Below are positions 9,908-17,402 of a DNA stretch of 64,000 nt, in pieces. The translations under genes were made by a program, and so were the position numbers. The stretch comes from Microbacterium oxydans (GTDB lineage Bacteria; Actinomycetota; Actinomycetes; Actinomycetales; Microbacteriaceae): NCBI RefSeq assembly GCF_000956405.1, contig NZ_JYIV01000015.1, positions 1-64,000 on the forward strand, written 5' to 3'. Within the stretch, counting starts at the first letter, position 1; the number at the start of each line of letters is the position of its first letter. The notes beneath the pieces were generated by a model. The model saw only the letters and a program-made list of their open reading frames with translations, searched no databases and was not told where the DNA came from.

Positions 9908-10603
9908 TCACGCCGCGTAGATGTCGAAGCCGTCGCGGAACACGACGTTCTTCTCGCCTGCTCGGATAGGCAGGGGGAAGCGGTTGGATGCCGGCGGGAG
10001 GGGGCAGTTGTACTGGGCGCTGAAGCCGCAGGGGGGCACGAACGCGCGGTTGAAGTCGAGCACGACGGAGCCCTCGTCGTCGCGCAGCTCGACGAACAGG
10101 AAGCGGCCGGATCCGTAGGTCTCCGATCCGTTCGTCTGGTCGCCGAACACCAGCAGCAGCGTTCCGCCGTCGTCGAACGCGGCGAGAGTGTACTCGTGGC
10201 CGTCGAGCTCGAGGCGGATGTCGCCGGGGACGACCAGGTCGCGCGTGCCGCCGTTGTCGCGGATGTGCTCGAACGACACCCGGCGGTCGCCGGAGACCGG
10301 GGTGAAGTGTCCTTCGAGGACCCATGCGGGGTCGTAGTCGTAGGTGTCGATGCGGTCGAAGGCGCGGATCGCGGGGGAGTCGGCGTCCCAGACACGCAGT
10401 CCGTGCTCGGCTTCACCCGTCTCGATGTTCGTGCGCTCGATCGGGGTCACGGTCACCGTGTCGGCCGCGGCGTGCTGTTCGGCCTCCACGTCGGGGCGCT
10501 CGCCGGTCCAGCGGGTCTCCGTCAGAGCGAGGTTGCCGGTTGCGGAAGTGACGGCGGCGCGGCGCTCGGCCTGCCAGTGGGTGTGATCTTCGCGTTCAGA
10601 CAT
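9908..10603 (-). CDS. DUF1684 family protein, first gene of peptide transporter operon
   Basis: A 231-residue cytosolic protein of the DUF1684 family. The diagnostic C-terminal motif, AQYNCPLPPASNRFPLPIRA followed by GEK, is intact, and FNRAFVPPCGF precedes it. The family's function is unknown. ATG 10603 is chosen (GAAAGTG upstream); a TTG at 10612 is possible. It lies 28 nt before the solute-binding-protein gene, so it is inferred to be co-transcribed with the transporter. That context suggests a role in handling the imported compound, but this is only guilt by association. Confidence 0.88.
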   Translation of the reverse strand: MSEREDHTHWQAERRAAVTSATGNLALTETRWTGERPDVEAEQHAAADTVTVTPIERTNIETGEAEHGLRVWDADSPAIRAFDRIDTYDYDPAWVLEGHFTPVSGDRRVSFEHIRDNGGTRDLVVPGDIRLELDGHEYTLAAFDDGGTLLLVFGDQTNGSETYGSGRFLFVELRDDEGSVVLDFNRAFVPPCGFSAQYNCPLPPASNRFPLPIRAGEKNVVFRDGFDIYAA

Positions 10604-10672
10604 CACTTTCAATTCTCTTGCATGCAGAACGCGGTGGCGTCGGGCTCGTCACTCGGGGTAACGCGCGTGCGG

Positions 10673-10714
10673 ACAGGAGGATTCCCCTCCTGTGTACGGA
10701 GATCTGCCGTACAC
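10673..10714. promoter_or_regulatory. two stacked palindromes at the TacA-like antitoxin promoter
   Basis: ACAGGAGG-ATTCC-CCTCCTGT (10673-10693) is followed, with a 2-nt overlap, by GTGTACGG-AGATCTG-CCGTACAC (10692-10714); both are perfect 8-bp dyads. TACACT at 10710-10715 is a good -10 element only 7 nt before the antitoxin ATG, implying a leaderless mRNA. DUF1778 ribbon-helix-helix antitoxins repress their own promoters through such dyads. The DUF1684/transporter operon diverges from the same region and could share control. Confidence 0.65.
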
Positions 10715-10722
10715 TGGTTTTC

Positions 10723-11007
10723 ATGACTGCTTCTGCATCTCCGCTCAAGAGCGCCCGACTGGAATTCCGCGTCACGGCGGATCAGAAAGCGGCGATCGAA
10801 GAAGCGGCCGCGATCGAGGGACGCACGGTGACGGACTTCTCCGCGTCGGCGCTCGTGGAGCGCGCGCAGGAGGTCATCGAGCGCGAACGCCGATTGCAGG
10901 TCGACGCCGTGCGGTTCGGTGCTTTCATCGAGGTCATGGAGCGTCCTGCGCGTTCCATCGATGGTCTGCGCGAACTGCTGCGACGCGAGTCCGTGTTCGT
11001 TGACTGA
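10723..11007 (+). CDS. DUF1778 (TacA-like) antitoxin
   Basis: A 94-residue ribbon-helix-helix antitoxin. The N-terminal strand and helices (SARLEFRVTADQKAAIEEAA and GRTVTDFSASALVERA) match DUF1778. The C-terminal tail (FIEVMERPARSIDGLRELLR) is the segment that wraps the toxin in TacA/TacT systems. ATG 10723 is preferred over an upstream in-frame ATG because family similarity starts there and the promoter palindrome lies just upstream. The downstream acetyltransferase gene overlaps its 3' end by 8 nt. Confidence 0.9.
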   Translation: MTASASPLKSARLEFRVTADQKAAIEEAAAIEGRTVTDFSASALVERAQEVIERERRLQVDAVRFGAFIEVMERPARSIDGLRELLRRESVFVD

Positions 11008-11503
11008 CTTCCTGACTCCGCGGCCGCTCGCTGCCGGCGACCGGTTGTCGGAATTCCATTGCGGCGAGGAGAGCCTCGATATCTGGCTGCGGGGCCGGGC
11101 GCGCTCGAATGAGAAGCGCGGGGCGTCGCGCACGATGGTCTCCGTCACGAGGGACGGGAGAGTGGCCGGGTACTACTGCCTGTCTTCCAGTGCCATCGAC
11201 CGCGCAGATGGACCGCCGCCACTCGCCGCCGGTATGCCCTCGTCGATCCCCATCGTGCTGTTGGGGCGTCTGGCCGTAGACCGCGAGTATGCGGGGAGAG
11301 GACTCGGGTCCTCGCTTCTCCAGCACGCGACCATCCGGGCGATCGAGGCTGCGGAGGCCATCGGCGTCCGGGCGATCCTCGTGCACGCGATCAACGACGA
11401 GATCGTGCCGTTCTACGAACGTTTCGGCTTCACGGCGTTCCCGGACGCGCGGCGTACGCTCTACCTCCGCGTCAAGGACGCTCGCGCCACCCTCGCCGTC
11501 TGA
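11000..11503 (+). CDS. GNAT-family toxin (TacT-like)
   Basis: A 167-residue acetyltransferase resembling TacT/AtaT toxins, which acetylate the amino group of charged tRNAs and stop translation. Marks are LRPLAAGDRLSEFHCGEESL-like N-terminal region (FHCGEESLDIWL), the acetyl-CoA loop VDREYAGRGLG and the C-terminal FYERFGFTAF bearing the conserved Tyr. The most plausible start is TTG 11000, which overlaps the antitoxin stop by 8 nt; no other start gives the family N-terminus. The rare start and overlap would keep toxin synthesis below that of the antitoxin. Confidence 0.85.
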   Translation: MTDFLTPRPLAAGDRLSEFHCGEESLDIWLRGRARSNEKRGASRTMVSVTRDGRVAGYYCLSSSAIDRADGPPPLAAGMPSSIPIVLLGRLAVDREYAGRGLGSSLLQHATIRAIEAAEAIGVRAILVHAINDEIVPFYERFGFTAFPDARRTLYLRVKDARATLAV

Positions 11504-11820
11504 GGCGAGTGGAGAGACCTCACCCGTTGAGACGCTCGGTGAGATGCACCGTCACCTCGTCTCCGTCGCTCTTGCCTATGCGCTTGCCTGGAGCCTGAGG
11601 ATGCAACCTGCTGCAACCTCTGCCGGTATACCATTTGGGCATACGCCCAGCAGCGTCAGTCCCCAGCTGACCGTGGGCGGGGCGGCTCAGCCGTCATGCG
11701 GAGGGAGAGTGGATCTCTTTTCGATCCCGAGGGGGGATGGGGTGGGAGCTCGGTCCCCAGCCGGCGCCCACCCCCACACTCGGGCCCTCCGCCACTCCGC
11801 TTCGATTCAGTTCATCCGGC
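11504..11820. other. intergenic stretch without recognisable gene
   Basis: No convincing reading frame. Visible features: TGCAACCT repeated about 12 nt apart near 11602-11620, a GGTATACC palindrome near 11625, and a GGGGTGGG...CCCACCCC pairing (about 11738-11775) that could terminate the toxin-antitoxin transcript. The fragment near 11712-11740 superficially resembles a tRNA T-arm but no cloverleaf can be drawn. Confidence 0.4.
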
Positions 11821-11835
11821 TCAGTTCATCCGACT
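11808..11835. repeat. tandem 14-mer spanning a stop codon
   Basis: CAGTTCATCCGGCT (11808-11821) and CAGTTCATCCGACT (11822-11835) are adjacent. On the minus strand each encodes Ser-Arg-Met-Asn-stop, so the stop codon of the 11821-12906 gene is duplicated just downstream. Confidence 0.8.
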
Positions 11836-12906
11836 CAGGATCCAGAACATCAGGAACCCGAACACCACGATGAGCGGTATCCACGTCCCTCCCCGCTTGA
11901 GGCGACGACCTTGCGGTGCGACCCCCGGTGGCGGGGTGAGCATGCCGGCGGGTGGCGCGAACGGAAGTGCGGGCGTCGACATCGACGGCGGTGCCGTGGT
12001 CGCTGCCTCGGCGATGAGACGTTCGTCGCGCCATCGCGCCCACTGATCGAACTTCGTCAGCAGTGCTCCGACGGTGCCGAACAACCACGCCCAGGTGGCG
12101 GGGTCGAGGGTGGAGACCTTGCGCTGTGTGTACAGGAACAACCAGTCGTCGACGATCTCCACGTCGAGCTCTGCGGCGTTGTCGATGAACCGCGCCATGA
12201 TGTCGGGCGTGAACAGGTACAGCGCATCGCGTTCGTAGCCGCGGGGGCAGTAGAGCGTGAAGTGCTGGTCGAAGTCGCCTTCGAGCGACAGCCGTTGGCT
12301 CTTCTGGAAGGACGCCGGCAGATTCGATCCGAATCCGTTGTTGCCCTTGGCGTCGAGCACGATGTTCGGGAGCGGCACATCGAGCTTCACGGCCACGTAG
12401 CCCCAGCGATAGGTCGTGGAGTTCTTTCCCGACTGCACCGTGTACTGGTAGTTGCCGAACTCGACGAAGCGCGGCCGGGTGCCTCGGATCAGATCGGTCG
12501 CCTGGCGTGCACGCCCCAGCTGGAAGATCATGCCGGGCAAGGGCGGGTCGGAGATCTTCGGCTCGTAGGTCATGCCGTTCGCCCGGGCGAAACCGTGCAG
12601 TCGATACCGCCGCACCTGCGCGTTGCGCACGCTCATCCAGATCATCACGCCGACCGCGGTCAGGAGCAGGACGATCAGCACGAGCGGGATCGCCGCTGCT
12701 CCCGGAGACGCGCCGAACGACGCCAGGCTCAGCACCACGCCGACGAGGGTCGGGATCAGGACCACCGCGGCGATCGCGACGGCGACGATCCCGATGATCG
12801 TGGACGCAGAAGGGCCCCCGGTCGGCCGCGAACGGAGCTCGGCCGCGAAGGCACGCACTTTCGCGGGATCGACGGGGTCGGTGAGAGGGCGGGCATCGAA
12901 GCTCAT
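11821..12906 (-). CDS. conserved membrane protein of unknown function
   Basis: A 361-residue protein. Two TM helices lie near residues 36-62 and 72-93, then a large soluble region (about 95-285) with IRGTRPRFVEFGNYQYTVQS and YVAVKLDVPLPNIVLDAKGN that looks beta-rich. A Pro-rich linker and a single C-terminal TM helix (WIPLIVVFGFLMFWIL) close the protein. I do not recognise a named domain; the layout is typical of Microbacteriaceae 'hypothetical membrane' proteins. It starts 10 nt after the stop of the 12917-13885 gene, so both are probably one operon. Confidence 0.75.
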   Translation of the reverse strand: MSFDARPLTDPVDPAKVRAFAAELRSRPTGGPSASTIIGIVAVAIAAVVLIPTLVGVVLSLASFGASPGAAAIPLVLIVLLLTAVGVMIWMSVRNAQVRRYRLHGFARANGMTYEPKISDPPLPGMIFQLGRARQATDLIRGTRPRFVEFGNYQYTVQSGKNSTTYRWGYVAVKLDVPLPNIVLDAKGNNGFGSNLPASFQKSQRLSLEGDFDQHFTLYCPRGYERDALYLFTPDIMARFIDNAAELDVEIVDDWLFLYTQRKVSTLDPATWAWLFGTVGALLTKFDQWARWRDERLIAEAATTAPPSMSTPALPFAPPAGMLTPPPGVAPQGRRLKRGGTWIPLIVVFGFLMFWILSRMN

Positions 12907-12916
12907 CGGCGGGCGC

Positions 12917-13885
12917 TCAGCTGTTCACCGTGTCGGCACCCCAGGTGAGGTCGGCGTCTTCCGGGATCGGGAGCGCCTCCAACTGCTCGTCGGCGCAGAG
13001 CGCCTCGATCAGCGCGGGGGAGCCCGCCACGATCGTGGAGTCGAAATCGACCTCGCTGACCATCACCCAGGAGCGGTCTTCGGGCCAGAGCAGGCTCGGG
13101 CTCTGTGCCGAGGGTGGGAACCCGTGCTCCTCGGCGGGGCGATCGCGCCAGGGCACGTGCAGCACCCACTCCGGATCGGCGAAAGCGCGCGGGGGTGCGG
13201 AGAACAGCACGTGGTCGCGGCCCGGCAGTGCGAACCGCGGGCCTTCGGAGATCTCCCGCGACAGGATGCCCTCCTGCCAGGTGGGTCTGCGGAAGACGTT
13301 GTTGAACGGGTCGTGCGCGCTGCGATCGAGCATCGCCTGGTGGTTCGGGTCGTCCGAGAAGGTCAGGAACGACCGCGAGGGGGCGATGCCGAAGAAGCCC
13401 AGCAGTCCTCCACGTCCTTCCCACAGCGCCGCGAAGCCCGAGTCGGGCGTCTGGGTGTGGTCGACGAGGTGGGCGGCGATGGCTGCCAGGTGCGCGGGTT
13501 CCAGCTCGCCCTCCATCGGGGCGGTGAACTCGCGACCGTCGGGGGCCGTCCTCGTGCGCCAGTCGCTCTCGGGCGGGGTGCGCACCAGTCGTCGCCATTG
13601 CGCGAGCGGATGCAGCACCGTCCCGAACGCCGCTGCCGTCTCCGCCCACGAGACCCGCTCATCGACGAACCCGGCCATGAGCGCGTTCTGCTCCGACTCG
13701 GGCATGCGCACCAGCTGTTCAGCCGTCGGAACCGCTCGTCCGGGCAGCGATCTGACGATGGCGGGATGGAAGATGCGCGCGTACGCCGGATACCCCCGGG
13801 GAACCACTCCGTGCATGGTCTCGTAGCCGGCGTCGAGCCGCTCGCGCAGCCATGTCCCCGCCGAGGGATCGGACATCCACTCCAT
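12917..13885 (-). CDS. conserved hypothetical protein
   Basis: A 322-residue soluble protein with no signal peptide or TM segment and no family I can name. It is Pro/Trp-rich, with motifs such as PRGYPAYARIFHPA near residues 28-41, LLGFFGIAPSRSFLTFSDDP in the middle, and RSWVMVSEVDFDSTIVAG near the C-terminus. This pattern recurs in actinobacterial hypothetical proteins. Either ATG 13885 or ATG 13876 could start it. It is the upstream member of a two-gene minus-strand unit with the membrane protein at 11821-12906. Confidence 0.78.
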   Translation of the reverse strand: MEWMSDPSAGTWLRERLDAGYETMHGVVPRGYPAYARIFHPAIVRSLPGRAVPTAEQLVRMPESEQNALMAGFVDERVSWAETAAAFGTVLHPLAQWRRLVRTPPESDWRTRTAPDGREFTAPMEGELEPAHLAAIAAHLVDHTQTPDSGFAALWEGRGGLLGFFGIAPSRSFLTFSDDPNHQAMLDRSAHDPFNNVFRRPTWQEGILSREISEGPRFALPGRDHVLFSAPPRAFADPEWVLHVPWRDRPAEEHGFPPSAQSPSLLWPEDRSWVMVSEVDFDSTIVAGSPALIEALCADEQLEALPIPEDADLTWGADTVNS

Positions 13886-13919
13886 GCCACCACGCTACCG
13901 GCCCCCATAGTCTTGAGCG

Positions 13920-14573
13920 GTGGAGAACGAGACCGTCGGCCCGGCGATCACCCGCGTGCGAGCGATCGTCCGCATCGTGACGGGAGCCGCAGTCGTCGCT
14001 GTCCTCCTGTACGCATATGCCCTGCGCATCGCCGTCGCCGACGGGAACCCGTTCGACTACTTCGGCTACTTCACGAATCAGACCAGCATGATCGCGGCAC
14101 TCGTGCTGATCGGTGCCGGAGTGCTCGGGGCGAGAGGCCGACCGGTTCCGTCGTGGGTCGTGCTGCTGCGCGGCATCACGACCACCTACCTGATCGTCGT
14201 CGCCGTGATCTACAACGTGCTCGTCCCCGGCACGGGCTCGGCGCCGCCGTGGGTGAGTGTGCTGCTGCACGTCGTCTTCCCCCTCCTCGTCGCGCTCGAC
14301 TGGCTGCTCGTCGGCGACCGCCACCCGCTGCCCTGGCGACTCCTCTGGACGCTCCTGCCGTATCCGCTGATCTGGCTGGTCGTGGTCCTGATGCGCGGAG
14401 CCACGGATGGCTGGGTGCCCTACGGCTTCCTGCTCCCCGAGCGGGGCCCGGTGTCGCTGATCCTCCACATCCTCGGCCTGCTTGTCGTCATCGTGCTCGC
14501 GGGCGTCGCGGTGTGGTCGGCGAGTCGATTCCGCGGCGTGTGGATGAGGGAGAGCGCGTCCTCGCCCCACTGA
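13920..14573 (+). CDS. Pr6Pr family membrane protein
   Basis: A 217-residue integral membrane protein with six predicted TM helices. FDYFGYFTNQTSMIAALVLI (about residues 44-63) is the hallmark of the Pr6Pr family, whose function is not established. The start is GTG 13920, 34 nt from the divergent hypothetical gene. No operon partner follows closely (86 nt to the next gene). Confidence 0.85.
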   Translation: MENETVGPAITRVRAIVRIVTGAAVVAVLLYAYALRIAVADGNPFDYFGYFTNQTSMIAALVLIGAGVLGARGRPVPSWVVLLRGITTTYLIVVAVIYNVLVPGTGSAPPWVSVLLHVVFPLLVALDWLLVGDRHPLPWRLLWTLLPYPLIWLVVVLMRGATDGWVPYGFLLPERGPVSLILHILGLLVVIVLAGVAVWSASRFRGVWMRESASSPH

Positions 14574-14659
14574 GCCGCATGCCCGTGTGGCTCTTCCCGA
14601 ACTGCCCACTACGGTAGGAGTCGCGTCACGCGGGGTGACCGTCATGGGGAGAGGTCGAA

Positions 14660-15673
14660 ATGCTGAATCAGGCGGAAGCGGTCTCTGGTGAACGGGTGTT
14701 CCGCAGGAACCCGCTGCGCTCAGTCGTCGGAGCGATCCTGCTCTCCGCGGCACTGTCCGCGGCGACGCTCTTCGTGCTGCCGAAGTTCCTGCCGGGCACA
14801 ATGAACATCTCCACCCGTGGCGTGGTGGTGCTCGTGGTGGTGATCGCCCTGACGGTCGCGGTGTTCGCCGGGTTCTTCTGGTTCCGCAACATCCGGATCG
14901 TCGTGCGCCCCGATGCGGTCGAGATCGGCAAGGCGGGCAGCCGCGAGACGTTCGCGCGTGCGTCGACGCAGTTCCGTTCCAAGATCACCGAGCATCGGAC
15001 CAACGGACTCCCGAGCGGCACGACGCGCGCCCTGATCGTGCAGACGGGCGGCCGTGAGATCACGATCGAGCTGCCGGGGTACTCGCGGACGATGTTCAAT
15101 GAGCTCATGGCGACCCTGAACCCGATCGCGCTGCCCGTCTTCGAGGATCCGGTCGCTGCGGCGCGCGCGGTGTCGCAGCTGCCGACGCAGTTCACCGTCG
15201 ACGGCACCGGCGAGCGGCGCCTCGCCGCCCGGGTCACGATCGCCGCGGTCGTCTTCCTCGTGATCGCGGTCGGTGTGGGCCTGCTCGCCGCGGTTCCCGG
15301 ATTCCTCGACGGCGAGCTCTCCGCCCTCATCCTGCTCGCGCCGTTCGCCGCGCTCGCCGCCGTCGGTTTCGGGATCGGAGCGCTGCAGCGCCGACGCGTG
15401 GTGCGGTCGATCCCTACGCAGGTCTCCGTCGGTGTCCAGGGCATCCGGATCGACGACGTCGACACCCCGTACGCGCACCTCGATCGCATCTGGCTCACTC
15501 CGCCCGCCTACCCGGTCAGAAGGCTTCGGCTGCAGCGCACCGGTGGCCGGACCACCACCCACCTGTTGGCGTCCTCCCGCGTGGAGATCGAGCCGGAGTA
15601 CAACGACCTGCTGTTCGTGGTGCGTGCCAGGACCGCCCAGCTGCCCGGTCTGCTCTCCTTGGACCTCGAGTGA
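14660..15673 (+). CDS. membrane protein of unknown function with duplicated PH-like layout
   Basis: A 337-residue protein with two halves of similar design. Each half has a pair of TM helices (about 25-43 and 53-74; about 190-210 and 220-240) followed by a soluble beta-rich domain (IRIVVRPDAVEIGKAGSRET; QVSVGVQGIRIDDVDTPYAH). This looks like bacterial PH-like membrane proteins, but the assignment is by pattern only. It is preceded by GGGGAGAGG before ATG 14660. The next gene, an acetyltransferase, starts inside its stop codon. Confidence 0.7.
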   Translation: MLNQAEAVSGERVFRRNPLRSVVGAILLSAALSAATLFVLPKFLPGTMNISTRGVVVLVVVIALTVAVFAGFFWFRNIRIVVRPDAVEIGKAGSRETFARASTQFRSKITEHRTNGLPSGTTRALIVQTGGREITIELPGYSRTMFNELMATLNPIALPVFEDPVAAARAVSQLPTQFTVDGTGERRLAARVTIAAVVFLVIAVGVGLLAAVPGFLDGELSALILLAPFAALAAVGFGIGALQRRRVVRSIPTQVSVGVQGIRIDDVDTPYAHLDRIWLTPPAYPVRRLRLQRTGGRTTTHLLASSRVEIEPEYNDLLFVVRARTAQLPGLLSLDLE

Positions 15674-16275
15674 CGACCGGGCCCGCGGTACCGTCGGTCG
15701 GGCATGACCCCGAGTACCCGATCGTCACGGAGCGCCTGTTCCTCCGCCCGATCGAACCCTCCGACGCCGTCGCGATGCACGCGTACAAGTCGAACCCGGA
15801 AGTCGTGCGCTACGTGCCGTACGCGCCACTGGAGCTCGCCGACGTCGAGGGGCGCATCGGCACGACCTGGTCGAACACGCGACTCGCTGCCGAGGGCGAT
15901 GCCGTGTGTCTTGCGGTCGAGGAGCGCCGGACGGGATCGCTCATCGGAGACGTGGTGCTGTTCTGGCGCAGCGAGACCGACCGATCCGGCGAGGTCGGAT
16001 ACATCTTCGACCCGCGGGCCGCGGGGCGAGGCTACGCGACCGAGGCGGTCCGCGCCCTGCTCGCCCTCGGCTTCGACGGCCTCGGCCTGCACCGCATCGT
16101 CGCGCGGATCGACGAGCGCAACACGTCGTCCGCTCGAGTGGCCGAGAGGCTCGGATTCCGCCGCGAGGCACGGCTGGTGGAGAGCGAGTGGTTCAAGGGC
16201 GAATGGGCGACGCTGCTCGTCTACGCCCTGCTCGAGCACGAGTGGCGCGAGCACTCCGCGGCGACCGACGCCTGA
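15670..16275 (+). CDS. GNAT family N-acetyltransferase (RimJ/RimL-like)
   Basis: A 201-residue acetyltransferase. VTERLFLRPIEPSDAVAMHA is the typical RimJ-type opening, and the acetyl-CoA loop DPRAAGRGYATEAVRALL is intact, followed by NTSSARVAERLGFRREA. It belongs to the Acetyltransf_3 group that modifies protein N-termini or small amines; the substrate is unknown. GTG 15670 overlaps the stop of the upstream membrane-protein gene by 4 nt, indicating translational coupling. Confidence 0.9.
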   Translation: MTTGPAVPSVGHDPEYPIVTERLFLRPIEPSDAVAMHAYKSNPEVVRYVPYAPLELADVEGRIGTTWSNTRLAAEGDAVCLAVEERRTGSLIGDVVLFWRSETDRSGEVGYIFDPRAAGRGYATEAVRALLALGFDGLGLHRIVARIDERNTSSARVAERLGFRREARLVESEWFKGEWATLLVYALLEHEWREHSAATDA

Positions 16276-16298
16276 CGGCATCCTCCATAATCGAGGAT

Positions 16299-16655
16299 GT
16301 GACTGCGACTGCAACCCTTCCCTCCCTCGACGGCCGCCGATTCCGGATGGTGTCCTCCACGACCTCGGCGGTCGACCCGAAATCCCCGAGCATCTTCGAG
16401 TACTTCGAGCGCGACGGCGCGATCTGGGGCGGGTACGAGGGCGACACGGTCACCTTCGGCAAGTTCGTCGGCACCCGCACGGGCGACACGATCTGGGTGT
16501 CGTTCGTCCATGTGCTCAAGAGTGACGGCACGGTCGTGACGGGCGACGGAGAGAGCGAGCTGGAGCTGACCGACGACGGCGGCATCCGTCTCGTGGAGCA
16601 CTACGAGATGCACGGTCTGCCGCAGCTGAGCGTGTGCGAGGAGATCTCGGCCTGA
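16299..16655 (+). CDS. small conserved protein, beta-rich (often annotated N-acetylglutamate synthase-like)
   Basis: A 118-residue soluble protein. DGRRFRMVSSTTSA and FEYFERDGAIWGGYEGDTVT followed by GKFVG and ETDDGGIRLVEHYE-like strands match a small beta-barrel family whose database names ('N-acetylglutamate synthase') are probably errors. GTG 16299 gives the family N-terminus; a longer frame reads back through the acetyltransferase. It starts 24 nt after the acetyltransferase and is probably co-transcribed. Function unknown. Confidence 0.72.
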   Translation: MTATATLPSLDGRRFRMVSSTTSAVDPKSPSIFEYFERDGAIWGGYEGDTVTFGKFVGTRTGDTIWVSFVHVLKSDGTVVTGDGESELELTDDGGIRLVEHYEMHGLPQLSVCEEISA

Positions 16656-16661
16656 CGCGGG

Positions 16662-17252
16662 TCAGCGCGGCGGGAGCGTGTCACGCCCCGGGGAGGCCGG
16701 CGTCCATCGCGTCATGCCGAGGGGTGCGGTGACACTGCTGCGCTCCGGCAGGTCGCCCGGCAGCAGGTAGGGGCGGCGGATGACCTCGTCGAGCACGACC
16801 ACGCTGACCACCGTGCGCACCTCGGGCAGCTGGGCGATCACCCCGGTGGAGAACTCGTGCACGCCGCTGACGTCGACGGCGCGGATGAGCAGCATCGCAT
16901 CGTGCTCGCCCGTCGTGATGGCGCACCACTCGACATCCGGCATCTCGGTCACGCGCTCGCGGAACGAGGCCCATGCCTGTGGCATCACCGTGACGAACAC
17001 GAGCGCCCCGATCGAGAGGCCGGCCTTCGCCTGATCCACGCGGGCACTGAAGCCGGTGATCACCCCGTCGTGCACGAGCGATTCGACGCGCGTGTAGGCG
17101 TTCGCGCGCGAGATGCCGACCTTGTCGGCGAGGGCGGCGATCGAGACACGACCGTTATCACGGAGTACTTCGAGGATTCTGTACGCCGTCTCGTCCAAGG
17201 GTGCGGCACTTCGTCCAGAATGCTTCGACTCTTCCGCATTCTTGCTGGACAT
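16662..17252 (-). CDS. Lrp/AsnC family transcriptional regulator
   Basis: A 196-residue AsnC-type regulator. The N-terminal helix-turn-helix (VSIALADKVGISRANAYTRV-like region, about 34-55) precedes a RAM effector domain with GALVFVTV and EWCAITTGEHDAMLLI. It is longer than typical Lrp because of a polar N-terminal arm and a C-terminal tail. ATG 17252 is chosen; the upstream extension lies in the promoter region. It is divergent from a complete peptide-transporter operon, with phased CTGGACA repeats between them, one of which overlaps its own start codon. Inferred role: amino-acid- or peptide-responsive regulator of that transporter and of itself. Confidence 0.9.
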   Translation of the reverse strand: MSSKNAEESKHSGRSAAPLDETAYRILEVLRDNGRVSIAALADKVGISRANAYTRVESLVHDGVITGFSARVDQAKAGLSIGALVFVTVMPQAWASFRERVTEMPDVEWCAITTGEHDAMLLIRAVDVSGVHEFSTGVIAQLPEVRTVVSVVVLDEVIRRPYLLPGDLPERSSVTAPLGMTRWTPASPGRDTLPPR

Positions 17253-17334
17253 ATTGTTACCCACAATCGAGGTTCTGGACAGAGCGTGCCGAGGTGACCC
17301 GCTCTTGCTGGACACATCGTCGCATATGATGCGA
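17241..17334. promoter_or_regulatory. phased repeats and dyad in Lrp/peptide-transporter promoter region
   Basis: CTGGACA occurs at 17245-17251, 17275-17281 and 17308-17314, spaced 30 and 33 bp (about three helical turns). The outer two lie in 17-mers 17241-17257 and 17304-17320 that differ at two bases and are 63 bp apart. A dyad TCGCAT-ATG-ATGCGA follows at 17320-17334. Same-face repeats are what a wrapped Lrp oligomer recognises. Confidence 0.6.
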
Positions 17335-17402
17335 ATCTGATCCACGGTCGTCCACATCGGTGGCGGCTCACCCGAATGTACTCCTCGCCCTTGGAGGCCC
17401 TC

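Noticed and set aside
11700..11745. tRNA-like T-arm segment
   Set aside because: No acceptor stem, anticodon arm or CCA context could be assembled.
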